A stretch of 64,000 nt of DNA from Arbacia lixula (lineage: Eukaryota; Echinodermata; Echinoidea; Arbacioida; Arbaciidae). The notes under the pieces are model-generated. The model was given only the letters and a program-made list of their open reading frames with translations, ran no database searches and was not told the origin of the DNA. Shown here in pieces: positions 12,601 through 24,500 of this stretch; the stretch's first letter is position 1, and each line of letters begins with the position of its first letter. The DNA lies in contig OZ022597.1 of NCBI GenBank assembly GCA_963669155.1, forward strand, positions 4,100,731 to 4,164,730, read 5' to 3'. Both the position numbers and the translations under genes were made by a program.

Positions 12601-15600
12601 CAATTATTGAAGATTATTTCCTCAAAACCGAATATTACTCTTTGCTGATTCTAGGGAAAGGTTATATAGCAGCTCAACTATTATCTCGTGAGACTTTGAC
12701 AAAGGACCCCCCTGAAACTGAAACACTATTCTTCCCGAAGTCTGTTGTTTGTCACCTACTCGTGGTATTTCCGGTAATCGCCCGACCACGGTCAAAACAT
12801 CCGACCAACCGCGGTCGGCAAATAAACTTTCTTACACCGCAGAGCTCCGAGAAAGTTTACCACAATGGACAATGATTAACGATGCGCTCCCGAACAAAGA
12901 AGCCGCCCACGAACACATTTCAGCCTCATCGGAGAAACTTCACTTCTTCATCTACTCTCGGTGAGTCAACACATATATTTCTCCAGCGTATCTTGCACTA
13001 TATTCAGTGGTGATACACGACCACTAAATTGGTGACCCCGACGTGATCCAGCAAGATATATACTTCGAACAAAGTACGTAATCCGACAACGATGTCTACC
13101 ACTACACCGACCGAATCGACGATGGAGGAGTCACCAGCAACATCGACATCGACGACGACCAGCATCGCCGCGCTGGGCGTTAAACTCCCACCTTACTGGC
13201 CGGCCGACCCACACGTGTGGTTTGCGCAAGTTGAGGCGCAGTTCTCCACCAGAAGGATAACAAACGAAGATACGAAATATTCGTACATAATAGCAGCACT
13301 CAGCCCGGAAATTGCCCAAGAGGTACGTGACCTCATCATCAGCAAGCCGCCATCGACACCCTACTCCACACTGAAGGAGGCACTAATCCGCCGGACATCG
13401 GCGTCGGAGCAGAAACGCCTCCAACAGCTGCTAACGGAGGAGGAGCTTGGCGATCGCAAGCCATCGCAGCTGCTGCGACGTATGCGGCAGCTCCTAGGTG
13501 ATCGCCAGTTGGAGAGCTCCATTTTGAAGCAGCTTTTCATTAACCGTCTTCCTACCAACGTTCAATTGATTCTTGCATCCACCAGCGAACGCATGGACAT
13601 CGCGGAACTAGCTGACATGGCGGATAAAATTGTCGACATCGCCACAGGTGTGACTGTCAATGCTGTCGCGTCACCCGCCGCCCAGCCAGCTTCGACAGTT
13701 GCACAACTGCAGACAGACGTTCAGCAGCTAGCAGCACAGGTTAGCGCTCTGAGTTTCGAATTACGGCGGCGTGAACGAAGTCGGTCACGATCAGGCCAGC
13801 GCGGCAGTTATCGTAGTCGCGGGCACCACGACCGCTCACCCAGCCCTGGCTCACGCAGCGGTGACAACGGTACATGCTGGTATCACGCTACGTATGGCGA
13901 TCAGGCCCATAACTGCCGCGCACCCTGCACGTACGGCCGCACATACGACCGACAGCTCGACCAGGGAAACGCCAACGCCAGCGAATAGGTGCGACTGATT
14001 TCGCTGGCCCATCATCGACCACTCAAAGTCGCCTCTTTTACGTCACGGATCGTCAGACACGTCGGCGATTCCTGGTTGACACGGGGGCCGAGGTGTCGGT
14101 TATCCCGCCGTGTAAACAGGACCGACAACGACCGCGACCAGGACCACAGCTGTGCGCCGTCAATTCCACGCCCATCAGGACGTACGGCGAGAAATCGCTT
14201 GCACTCGATGTTGGCTTGAGAAGGAGTTACAAGTGGATATTTGTAATTGCCGACATCTCGACGCCAATATTGGGAGCCGATTTTCTGCGTCATTACGGCC
14301 TGATGGTCGACGTCACTCGACGGCAGCTGATCGACCCGACGACGACACTCAAAATTCAAGGCGTGCTTTCATCTGCCCAATCTCCTCATCCGTCGCTCGC
14401 CAAAGCCCCCTCGGTGAAATTCAACGATATCTTGGCAGATTACCCCACGATCACCAGGACGAATTTCACCGACACCGCCATCCGACACTCGGTTACGCAC
14501 CATATATCGACGACGGGCCCGCCGGTCGTTCAGCGCCCGCGACGTCTTGCGCCCGACAAGCTCGCGATCGCCCGTGCTGAATTCGACCACATGATGGAGC
14601 TCGGCATCATCCGCCCGTCGGAGAGTAACTGGGCGTCACCCCTTCACATGGTGCCGAAACGTACGGAGGGTGATTGGCGGCCCTGTGGTGATTACCGAGC
14701 GCTCAACGCTATCACACGCCCGGATCGTTACCCCATCCCGCATATTCACGATTTTGCGGTGATGCTGGCAAACAAAACCGTATTTTCGAAGATCGATCTC
14801 GTCCGCGCTTATCACCAGATACCCATTGAGCCATCCGATATCCATAAGACCGCGATTACGACACCGTTCGGGTTATTCGAGTTTACTCGGATGCCTTTTG
14901 GCCTCCGGAATTCGGCTAACTCGTTTCAGCGATTCATCGACGAGGTCACGCGCGGACTCGACTTCTGCTACGCCTACATCGACGACCTGCTCATCGCCAG
15001 TGACAGCATGGAGGCTCACGAGCATCATCTCCGCGCCCTTTTCGATCGGTTGGCGAGTTACGGCGTCGTGATCAATCCTGCCAAGTGCGAGTTTGGTGTG
15101 GCCTCGCTCGAGTTCCTCGGTCACCGCGTCGACCACGAGGGCATCCGGCCGCTCGAGAGCAAGGTCACATCGATCCGCGATTTCCCCTTGCCCACGTCTG
15201 TGCGCCAGCTGAGAGCATTCTTGGGGTTGGTGAATTTCTACCGCCGATTTATCCCCCACTGTGCCGACATCGTCCACCCGCTCAATGAGCTACTGAAGTC
15301 GAAGAACACGCGTTCTTTCCATCTTTCGGAGCAAGCACTTCACGCCTTTGAAGAAGTCAAACGTTCCCTTGCACGGGCTACCATGCTGACCCACCCTCAA
15401 CAAGCCGCCCCGCTGAATGTTGTCGTCGACGCTTCCGATGTCGCGATCGGGGGTGTTTTACAGCAGCGGATCGGCAATGACTGGCAGCCCATCGCATTCT
15501 TCTCCCAGAAGCTCAAATCAGCGGAAACACGGTATAGTACTTTTGGGAGAGAATTGCTCGCAATATATCTCACGATTCGCCATTTTCGCCATGCTGTTGA

Positions 15601-18440
15601 GGGGCGCGATTTTCACGTCCTAACAGATCACAAACCCCTCACCCATGCACTATCGGCAAAGCAAGATCGATATTCGCCGCGTGAAATTCGACATTTGGAT
15701 TTCATTTCCCAATTCACGGCAGATATCCGACATGTCAAAGGGGCGGACAACGCAGTTGCCGATGCGTTATCTCGGATCGACATCAACGCTCTCATGAACC
15801 CGCCCACCGACATCGCTTCATCGCCACCACTTGACTTCGTGCTCGTTGCCCGGCAACAGAAGGACTGCGAGGAGTTGGCTGCATTGCGTAGCCATGGCAA
15901 CGCCTCGTCCCTCAAGCTCGAGTCTGTTCCCATTCCGGGCTCCGCGGATACACTCGTCTGCGATATGTCTACGGGTCAACCGCGCCCGTACGTTCCCACT
16001 GCCGCGCGGAGAGAGATTTTTGACCACATTCACAACCTCTCTCACCCCGGTATACGCGCCACGCAACGCCTCATCACACAACGCTTTGTTTGGCCCAAAA
16101 TGAACAAAGATGTACGCCGCTGGGCTCAAGCATGCATCGCGTGTCAGCGCTCGAAAGTCAACCGACATGTTAACGCCCCACTCTCTACCTTCGCCACGCC
16201 CGATGCCCGTTTCGACCACGTTCACGTGGATATCGTGGGCCCTCTCCCGCCAAGCGAGGGTTTCACTTATCTACTGACCTGCGTGGATCGTTTCACACGA
16301 TGGCCGATCGCGGTTCCTATCGCCGACATCACAGCCGACACCGTCGCCCGCACGCTCGTCACGCACTGGATAGCGCACTATGGCACTCCGTCGACGATCA
16401 CCACTGACCGTGGACGCCAATTCGAATCTGCGCTGTTCTCATCGCTCATGGCATTGCTCGGTACACGACGCATTCGAACTACAGCCTACCATCCATGCGC
16501 TAACGGAATGGTAGAGCGGTTCCACCGCCAACTGAAATCGTCTCTCAAAGCCCGTTATCATGTGAAATGGACCGAGAGCCTGCCGCTAGTCTTGCTTTCC
16601 ATTCGGACCACGATCAAGCAAGACGTCGGGCACTCTCCGGCTGAACTCGTATATGGCACGACCCTTCGCCTACCTGGTCAATTTGTGGAAGGACCGCCTC
16701 CTCCCGACGTCATCGACGCCACCGACTACGTCCACCGACTTCAACGCACGATGCGCGCTATTCGGCCGTCTCCGCCACGACAGCAGCAACGGTCTTCCCA
16801 TCTCCCCGACTGGCTGAGAACCTGTACCCACGTGTTTGTCCGACATGACGCCGTCCGCAAACCGTTGCAACCCCCGTACGACGGCCCGTATCGCGTCGTA
16901 AACCGCGCTGACAAGCATTTTACCATCGACATCAATGGTAGACCCGACACCGTCAGCGTCGACAGGCTTAAGGTCGCGCACATCGATCCATTGCCCGTTT
17001 CGCCTTCGAGCTCGACTTCGATATCGCCAACCGCTCCAGTCCACGTGGACGCTACCCCCTCGACCACGCCTACCGCCGAGCTGCCAAGCCGACCGCGCAC
17101 CCGCTCGGGCAGGAAAGTTCATTGGCCTGCACGGTTCGAACACTTTAAATTCATTTAATGGGCATTATTCGTGCCTGTACTATTTTTCGTAACTTGTTCG
17201 CCTTTTCGAACTTTTCGACCGTTCTCGCACCTTATTTTATGTTCATGTTAATGTTTCATCGGCTCGACGACATTCGACATAACAATCACGTCCATCATAG
17301 TTTCGAATCGTTTATTCATCGTTCGCATCATTTTCGTATGACGCTCTCTAGGGGGGAGCTAATATAGCAGCTCAACTATTATCTCGTGAGACTTTGACAA
17401 AGGACCCCCCTGAAACTGAAACACTATTCTTCCCGAAGTCTGTTGTTTGTCACCTACTCGTGGTATTTCCGGTAATCGCCCGACCACGGTCAAAACATCC
17501 GACCAACCGCGGTCGGCAAATAAACTTTCTTACACCGCAGAGCTCCGAGAAAGTTTACCACAATGGACAATGATTAACGATGCGCTCCCGAACAAAGAAG
17601 CCGCCCACGAACACATTTCAGCCTCATCGGAGAAACTTCACTTCTTCATCTACTCTCGGTGAGTCAACACATATATTTCTCCAGCGTATCTTGCACTATA
17701 TTCAGTGGTGATACACGACCACTAAAGTTATATAGGTAGCCACTCTCTCTCAAATGATAACAAAGTCAGGGAATTAGCTTTCAGAATTCGGTCTGCAAAA
17801 TGGACGGGCTACCTTTAAAACAAGAGGAGAATGAAAAAGTGACTGGTCTAATGAGTAGAGACTCTATTTCTCAGTTTGGAAGCCAGCTAAAGCTTCATCT
17901 GCTGAGCAATGCGATTCTTGATATCACAAGCAACGATTGGCTATTTATCTCTGCGAGTCTGTGATGCAAATTTAGAGAGCATATTTATAGCAATCTGTCC
18001 TTATAATTACTCTCTACAATTTTTTGTTTGTCTAAGTTGATTGTTGGTGAACTGAAAGGGCTGATTAATTGGCAGAGATAAAATTGTTGAATTCCAGCAT
18101 CACTAGTGGGGTAAAATCTGACCACAATAGTTGTGTACATGTGCCTTCCATATTGAGAACATTCAGAAAGAGGATATTATAAAAACAATTAGAAGTACAA
18201 ATTTTTCCATATGTTCAATGAACACATACATGGCGTATGTTAATGTCTGAAATGCAAGACCAATTGTTTGGCTCACCTTTTCTGTGCTTCCCCTTCCCCT
18301 CTTCCACTTCCCCCTTGCCCTTTCTCTCTTGTCCTTCTCTTTCTCTGGCAAGTGAGATGTTGCATATGCAAGATTTTTTACTTTTTCTTTGTAGAGTCTG
18401 TGGGTGCAGACTAGTATATAAATGTACTTCCCTGGTTCCA

Positions 18441-18513
<73 letters not shown>

Positions 18514-21500
18514 ACATACACACACACAAGGACGCACACACACACTGAAGGGTTCTAAAACACACACACACACACACATGTATGCATAATATACATACAG
18601 GTAGTTTACATACCAAGCCCTTACAAATCACTGCACCAATCTCTGCACCAATGAAGCCAAGTGGCGCAGAACTTGGTATAGTTTGAGCATGGATCCTAGT
18701 ACAGTGGTATGAGAGTCTGTGAAAACCTGTGTGTGGGCCAGCATGGGACGGGAAAAAACAACCACTTGTTGACTAAGGCAGGGCAATATACTCAACTCAG
18801 GACTCTACAACACAAGGAGGTGTGCTTCAGCAGATATACTGCACCCATATGCTAATACACTCTCACTATTGGAACCAGGGCAGGGGTGCAAAGAGTTTGT
18901 ACATGTAAGTACAGGTACTGGCATGACTGAACTGAATGCAAGAATGTGTATGTACATGTGTGTCAGTGTGTGTGAAATCATGGAGTTTTAAACTACCGGT
19001 GCCAATATGGGCATAATTTTATATGGCTAATGATTTTCATGTTGGAACAGTCATATACATGTAGCTGGATACCTGTAGTACTGTATGTGTGCCTTTGTGA
19101 AACAGTGACCAGTGTTACTGTTTTAGCTGCATGAGTTCGTTAACATTGATTTTGTCTGGAAAGTTTAGTCTTCCATTGAATCATGACATTCTAAACTACC
19201 AAAGTACCATGGTTATTTCATATGGTCCATGATTTTCATGTTGGAACAGTCAACGCTAGCTGCTAACTGGCTGTATACCTGAGATGTGACTTTGTTGATC
19301 AGTGACGTGTGTACGTAGCTACATGAGTTCATTAACATTGATTTTACCTGGAAAGTTTCGTCCCTTTAGTCCCAAAGAGGCCATGCATCTAGCCCTCGTA
19401 GTCGTAGATCGGCTAAGTAACGTTATACTGAAGATGAAGACGGGTAATTCTAGTACTAAGCTTGGGATACTGTACAGCCTTATATGAGCCACAAAAAGAG
19501 TTTGTTTAGTGACAATAGTACATGTACATGAACTACAAGTAAATGAGGTCATTGTTTACTCTTTTAGTCAGTCACTGTCAGTCATCATATTTTAGTACTG
19601 AATTAAAAGGGGTTCGTCAATTTTGCACCACTTCATGTGACACATTTAATTTACATTTCATACAAGAATTATGTGTTTCATCATGGGAATCTGTTGTGTA
19701 AGCTTTACCTTGTATTAGGATCATGATATGATTTTACCTTTGTATATTACGATGTTAAACCATATGGTACATGTACTTGGTAGTACAAGTTGTCAGTCAG
19801 AAAGAAATCATAAGCAACCATGTCAGGGCATCATGGTTGTGAACTGTGACTTAAAGGGAAAGTCTGCCCAGATATGTTGATCTTAATGAAAGCAAATATA
19901 TGAAATCAGTGAAAGTTTGATGAAAACTTATCGATGGTTAGAACATTATAATTTGTTCAAGTTTTATTTCGTTACTGTCATGTGTGAGATATGTGTTCAT
20001 TCCCATATGTTGGGTACTATTTTTTTTAAATGTTCATTTTCTCTAAGGGAGTTATTTGAAATATGATTAGGCACATGTTTTTATACACAATCCTCTTTGA
20101 GAAAGATTTATTCCTCAATAAAAAACAGAAAAGGGGGAATTTATTTTATGGTAGACCATCTGGCACATGATGCTACAAAATTAACACTTAAAAAAACACA
20201 TAACTTTCTTATCCTCTGACGGATCTTTGTCAAACCTTATCAAAATTTCAGGGTAGACTTTCGCTAAAAGATTTGGAGGTCCCAGGTTTAAACTTGACCA
20301 TGGCACTTGTGTCCTTCAGTATCATACTTCATCCACATTACTGGTCTCCACCCAGGGGGTCATTTCATGAAAGTTGTCAGGACTAACAAGTTTTCTTTAT
20401 CAGATAGTTACCATATCAACAGTCAGAGGCTAGTGCTTCTCAGCCAATCAAAACCGAGGATTTCACTGAAATTGTTGGCACGGACTATTTAGTCAGTGCT
20501 GACAACTGTCATGAAATGCCCCAGGGGTATAAAGTGGAAAGTGGTAAAAAGGTAAATCATTTTGTGAATACACTACAGCTCAAAGGATTTGGCATAGGGA
20601 AAGGGAAAGGGAAGGAGCCGCAGTTTCAGCATGAAACACAATGCTTTAGCCTAAAAGCATCATGTTTCATGCTGAACTGGACAAAATATACCGCGATTTA
20701 CAATTGCGGCTCCTTCCCTTTCCCTTTCCTATGCCAATTCCTTTGAGCTGGAGTGTATGTGAATATGTGAATATGCCAATATTTCGAAGCGGGCTTGGAG
20801 CACTCCCCTGGGGGTAGAGATGGTGTACATACAGTGTCCATGAGTCATTCCTGTATCCTGTCACCATGGCTTTGAGTGGATTAAACATCCCTTTTTTAAT
20901 TCAGTCTGCAGGCCCTGATGAGACACTGTCAGACACATCCCCTGTGTACACCATTAAAGGGCATATACTGTACTGGGAGCGATTTTTTTTCCCGTGATGT
21001 TAACGCGTCACAACTGTCAATTCGCATTTTCTTGGCGTCTTGAATAAAGACCACGTCTGGTCTGCGCGCGATATGCGAATATGCGATATGCATGCGAATT
21101 GCACTATACCACTACCTATAGCGTTTGCTACGCTGCTGTTACGTGTAGAGTATGCATTATTCAGCTCTACAGCAATACTGTACGTCTGTACCATGTCTGA
21201 AACTAGATGAGGGTGCCTCAATTCCTCAACGGAGTTATGTACATGTAGATCTAGATCTTCTTCTTGTTCTAGATCATAGTCATTAGAAATTCAATTCATA
21301 ATCATAATCATAAATTACTCTATTCTAGTCACAGCCACAGGACTCGGTCTTAACTTAGAAGAGTCTACTAACAGTAACAGTAACAGTAACAAGTTAACAT
21401 GTTACTGTTAGAGAGCAATTTTTTACATTATGATATGAATTGAATTTCTTAATAAAAGTAACAACTAACACTAGACCTAGTAACTTAACTTAACCCTAGA

Positions 21501-24500
21501 CAAGACGAAACCGTCATAATTCTAAGACTAATTAAGCTCATGGAAATCATTTAGGAAGGGTCACCAAGTTTGAGGGAAAATGATAAGAGCATATAGATAT
21601 ATAGAGATGGCCCATAATAGTTTGGTAGGGGGCACAATGTGCACCCCCCCCCCCTTTAGTAATATAGACTAATAAGTCTTCGTACCTAGATCTTGGAGGA
21701 AAGTATCCATGCTGAGTATGCACACAACTTAACATGATTTAGTACTTGTCTGATTGCAATATAGACCTAGAATCTAGATCTAGGGCCTAGCTAGACCAGA
21801 TATTTTGAAGTGAGAATATTATGGGCAATCACATTATTATCAGAGTCTGGAGTCTACTCAGAAAAGCATAGATCTTGTTCTACACATATTTATGACTCCT
21901 ACATCTGTTCTTCTACTCAGTCAGTTTAGACAAATGGATTTACATATTTATAAGGTGAAAAAAATTTATATTTGTAAATTTTCAAAAGTTTATAAAGGAA
22001 AAGCATAGACCTTTAGTCTAGTCAGATCTACTTTACTAAGTACTTTACCCATTAATTATGGATTTCCATATTGCTTATAGCTTTGTACAAGAGAGGGAAT
22101 TGTTTAAATACATACTATAAAGTATGGAATTCCATAGACTGCAAGATCTACTAATGCACACTCCGAGAGGTGTATAAAGCTCTATTTTATCCACCTCTAG
22201 ACTCTATGTGCACACTGCATTCGGCGATCATCGTATAGAAACGCAAGTCCACGCGCATGCGTACTGCCTACCTATATCGACAACGGCCTGCAATCAAGTC
22301 GCTCTAAGGAATAAAATTAGCCGATGTGACGCGTTAACATCACGGAAAAAAAAATCGCGTACTGGGAAGGCAAAAAAGCCTTCAAAATGTAATTGTTAGC
22401 AATCTTCTTGCCAATGGTCTTAAATTGATGTATTTTCCATTTTAGAAGCTTGCTGAAAGTTATTTGCCCTCAAATGATCAACATTTGGAGTAATGAGTGA
22501 TTAAATAACAAAGCCTCAAAATGTTCGCTCCGAACATTTTGAGGATTTAATCATTAATCATTAATTACTCCATATGTGGATCATTTGAGGGCAAATAACT
22601 TTCAGCAAGCTTCTAAAATGGAAAATACATCAATTTAAGACCATTGGCAAGAAGATTGCTAACAATTACATTTTGAAGGCTTTTTTTGCCTTCTCAGTAC
22701 AGTATATGCCCAGAAATGAAGTTGGTTTTAATAAAAGCAGAAACGTGAAAGAGACATATAATTGAAGGTGTGACAAAAAGTTTTAATTTTATGATGTCAC
22801 ACGCAAGTTGCTCTCCCATATGTTGTGTACTAATATTTCGGAAAATGTCAATCGTATTGAGCGGATATTCATCATTTTACCTGTGCAAACTCATGAAATG
22901 CATGTCTTTACACACATACTTCTCTGAAAAAGATTTATCCCTTTGCCAAAAACAGAAAAAAAGCAATTCATAAGATTATACAGTGTATAGCACACAACAT
23001 ATGGGAGCCCATCTTGCAGGTGTTGTCACAAAATAAGACATCAAGATGTCATAACTTTCTTATCCTTTGATGGATTTTCAGCAAACTTCCACCAATCTGT
23101 TATTTTAATTTTCCTGTTATAATCAAAACCAATTTAACCTCCCTTTAAAGAAACAAAACAAACAAACAACACGAGAGGTTGTCTAATTTACTGACTAGTG
23201 ATCAAATCTCAGCACAGAGTCTGAAGTAGAAGACTAGACTTCTTCATGTACGCTTGAAGGAGTGTCTCTTGAATGTCAAGTATGTGTGTAAACTGCATAC
23301 TTGAAGGTAAATTTGGGAACGTTTCACTTCTGAAATCATTAATAACAACTAATGCTCGAAGTTCAAGGGCATTGACACTTCCAAGTGCCAAGCAGAACTA
23401 TGCGTACAATGTATGCACGTGTACATGGATGTACATGTACTAATGTTACTACAGTGTACAGGGGGTGTAGGTGTTGAAAAGTATATAATACTAAAAAAGT
23501 ATAAAATAAACCGCGGTTAAAAACTGTGGCTCCTTCCCTTTCTTCCCTTTCCCTTTCCCAATGCCAATTCCTATGAGCTGTAGTGTATGTTATGATTGTT
23601 TTGATATCATTTTTTTTTTTTACTGTTTTTGTTTTTACTTTGAATGTGGAAATAATTGAAATGAAATTAAATGAAGTATTACAGTACTGATACACAACAA
23701 GTCAATGTGTTGCCATATGTGTACATAGACTCAGTTTTAATTTAAAAAAAAAGTCTGAATGCTTGTTAGAGGAGGAAGTACATGTACCATCAGGTGAAAT
23801 TGCTTATTATGCATGCATTTTGATGGATCCAAGTTCTGTTATGGCAAGAGCGATCATGCATTTAAAGGAACATGTCATGTAGAAATGTGATAAATCATAG
23901 GATGCAATTACACATGCTTATAAAGATCACATGGGTCTCTTACAGTTCTCTTTTGATAGCTTTGGCAAGAGCGATCAATGCTTTTAAAGAGACAGTAGAA
24001 ATGGGTTTTTTAGTAATCTCCTGATGTAATGGTTATGAAAAATATGAAATGTCTGTATTTAAAGAAGAAAGGTAGCTGTATTGGAGGTGAAATATATACT
24101 TTTTTGGGGGAGGGGGTAAAACACATGGGAAATGGAAGAAAGTGCTGTATCAGAACTGGAAACTGACACTGAGCTGAATTATATTATTTTATATCAAGAT
24201 TTCTAGATTTCAAGTAGATTTGGACAGTTTGTCCAAAATCTCTGCTGTTCATGTAGTGTAGAGACAGAGACCACAATCAGCAACTTTTGCAGTTCTCCAC
24301 TCCAAACAATCTGCAGAGAAGCCAGCAATGTGAATGTACATACTATGGTTGCTATCTTTCAACCATAAACAAGGAAAAAAAAATTTCCTGGAAGATTTCA
24401 TAGATGTTCTTGTTAGAGTATACTGCTTATTCCTGCTAAGTTTCATGACATTTCAAATGGACTACCCTTTCTTTAAGTTAGTACATGCATGTTTAGACTG

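Larger units (their letters stand above)
12666..17726 (+). mobile_element. Ty3/Gypsy LTR retrotransposon, CsRn1-type, whole-looking and young
   Basis: Complete layout: LTR, tRNA-Trp primer site, gag, pol (protease, RT, RNase H, integrase), purine tract, LTR; 5061 bp. Both LTRs are 363 bp and appear identical by eye, so the insertion is recent. Flanking repeat GTTAT at 12661-12665 and 17727-17731. A CHCC-type gag finger plus a tRNA-Trp primer site is the known signature of the CsRn1/Kabuki clade. Same orientation as the host gene and clearly more GC-rich than its surroundings. It looks whole. Confidence 0.92.

Noticed and set aside
12749-12964. 71-residue frame occurring twice (also 17447-17662)
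   Set aside because: Lies in the LTRs and is duplicated with them; no domain.
13092-13988. A host gag-derived (domesticated) gene
   Set aside because: It sits between identical-looking LTRs next to pol with a primer site, so it is the element's own gag.
14012-17143. Minus-strand frames inside the retrotransposon
   Set aside because: Shadows of the pol frame in GC-rich sequence.
20272-20350. A tRNA-derived SINE head (ggtcccaggtttaaac resembles a B box)
   Set aside because: A similar string occurs at about 40525, but no A box, no second conserved part and no tail were found.
23500-23592. A terminator-like or RNA gene hairpin from the CTTCCCTTTCC block
   Set aside because: It is a single arm of a MITE family present elsewhere in the window.
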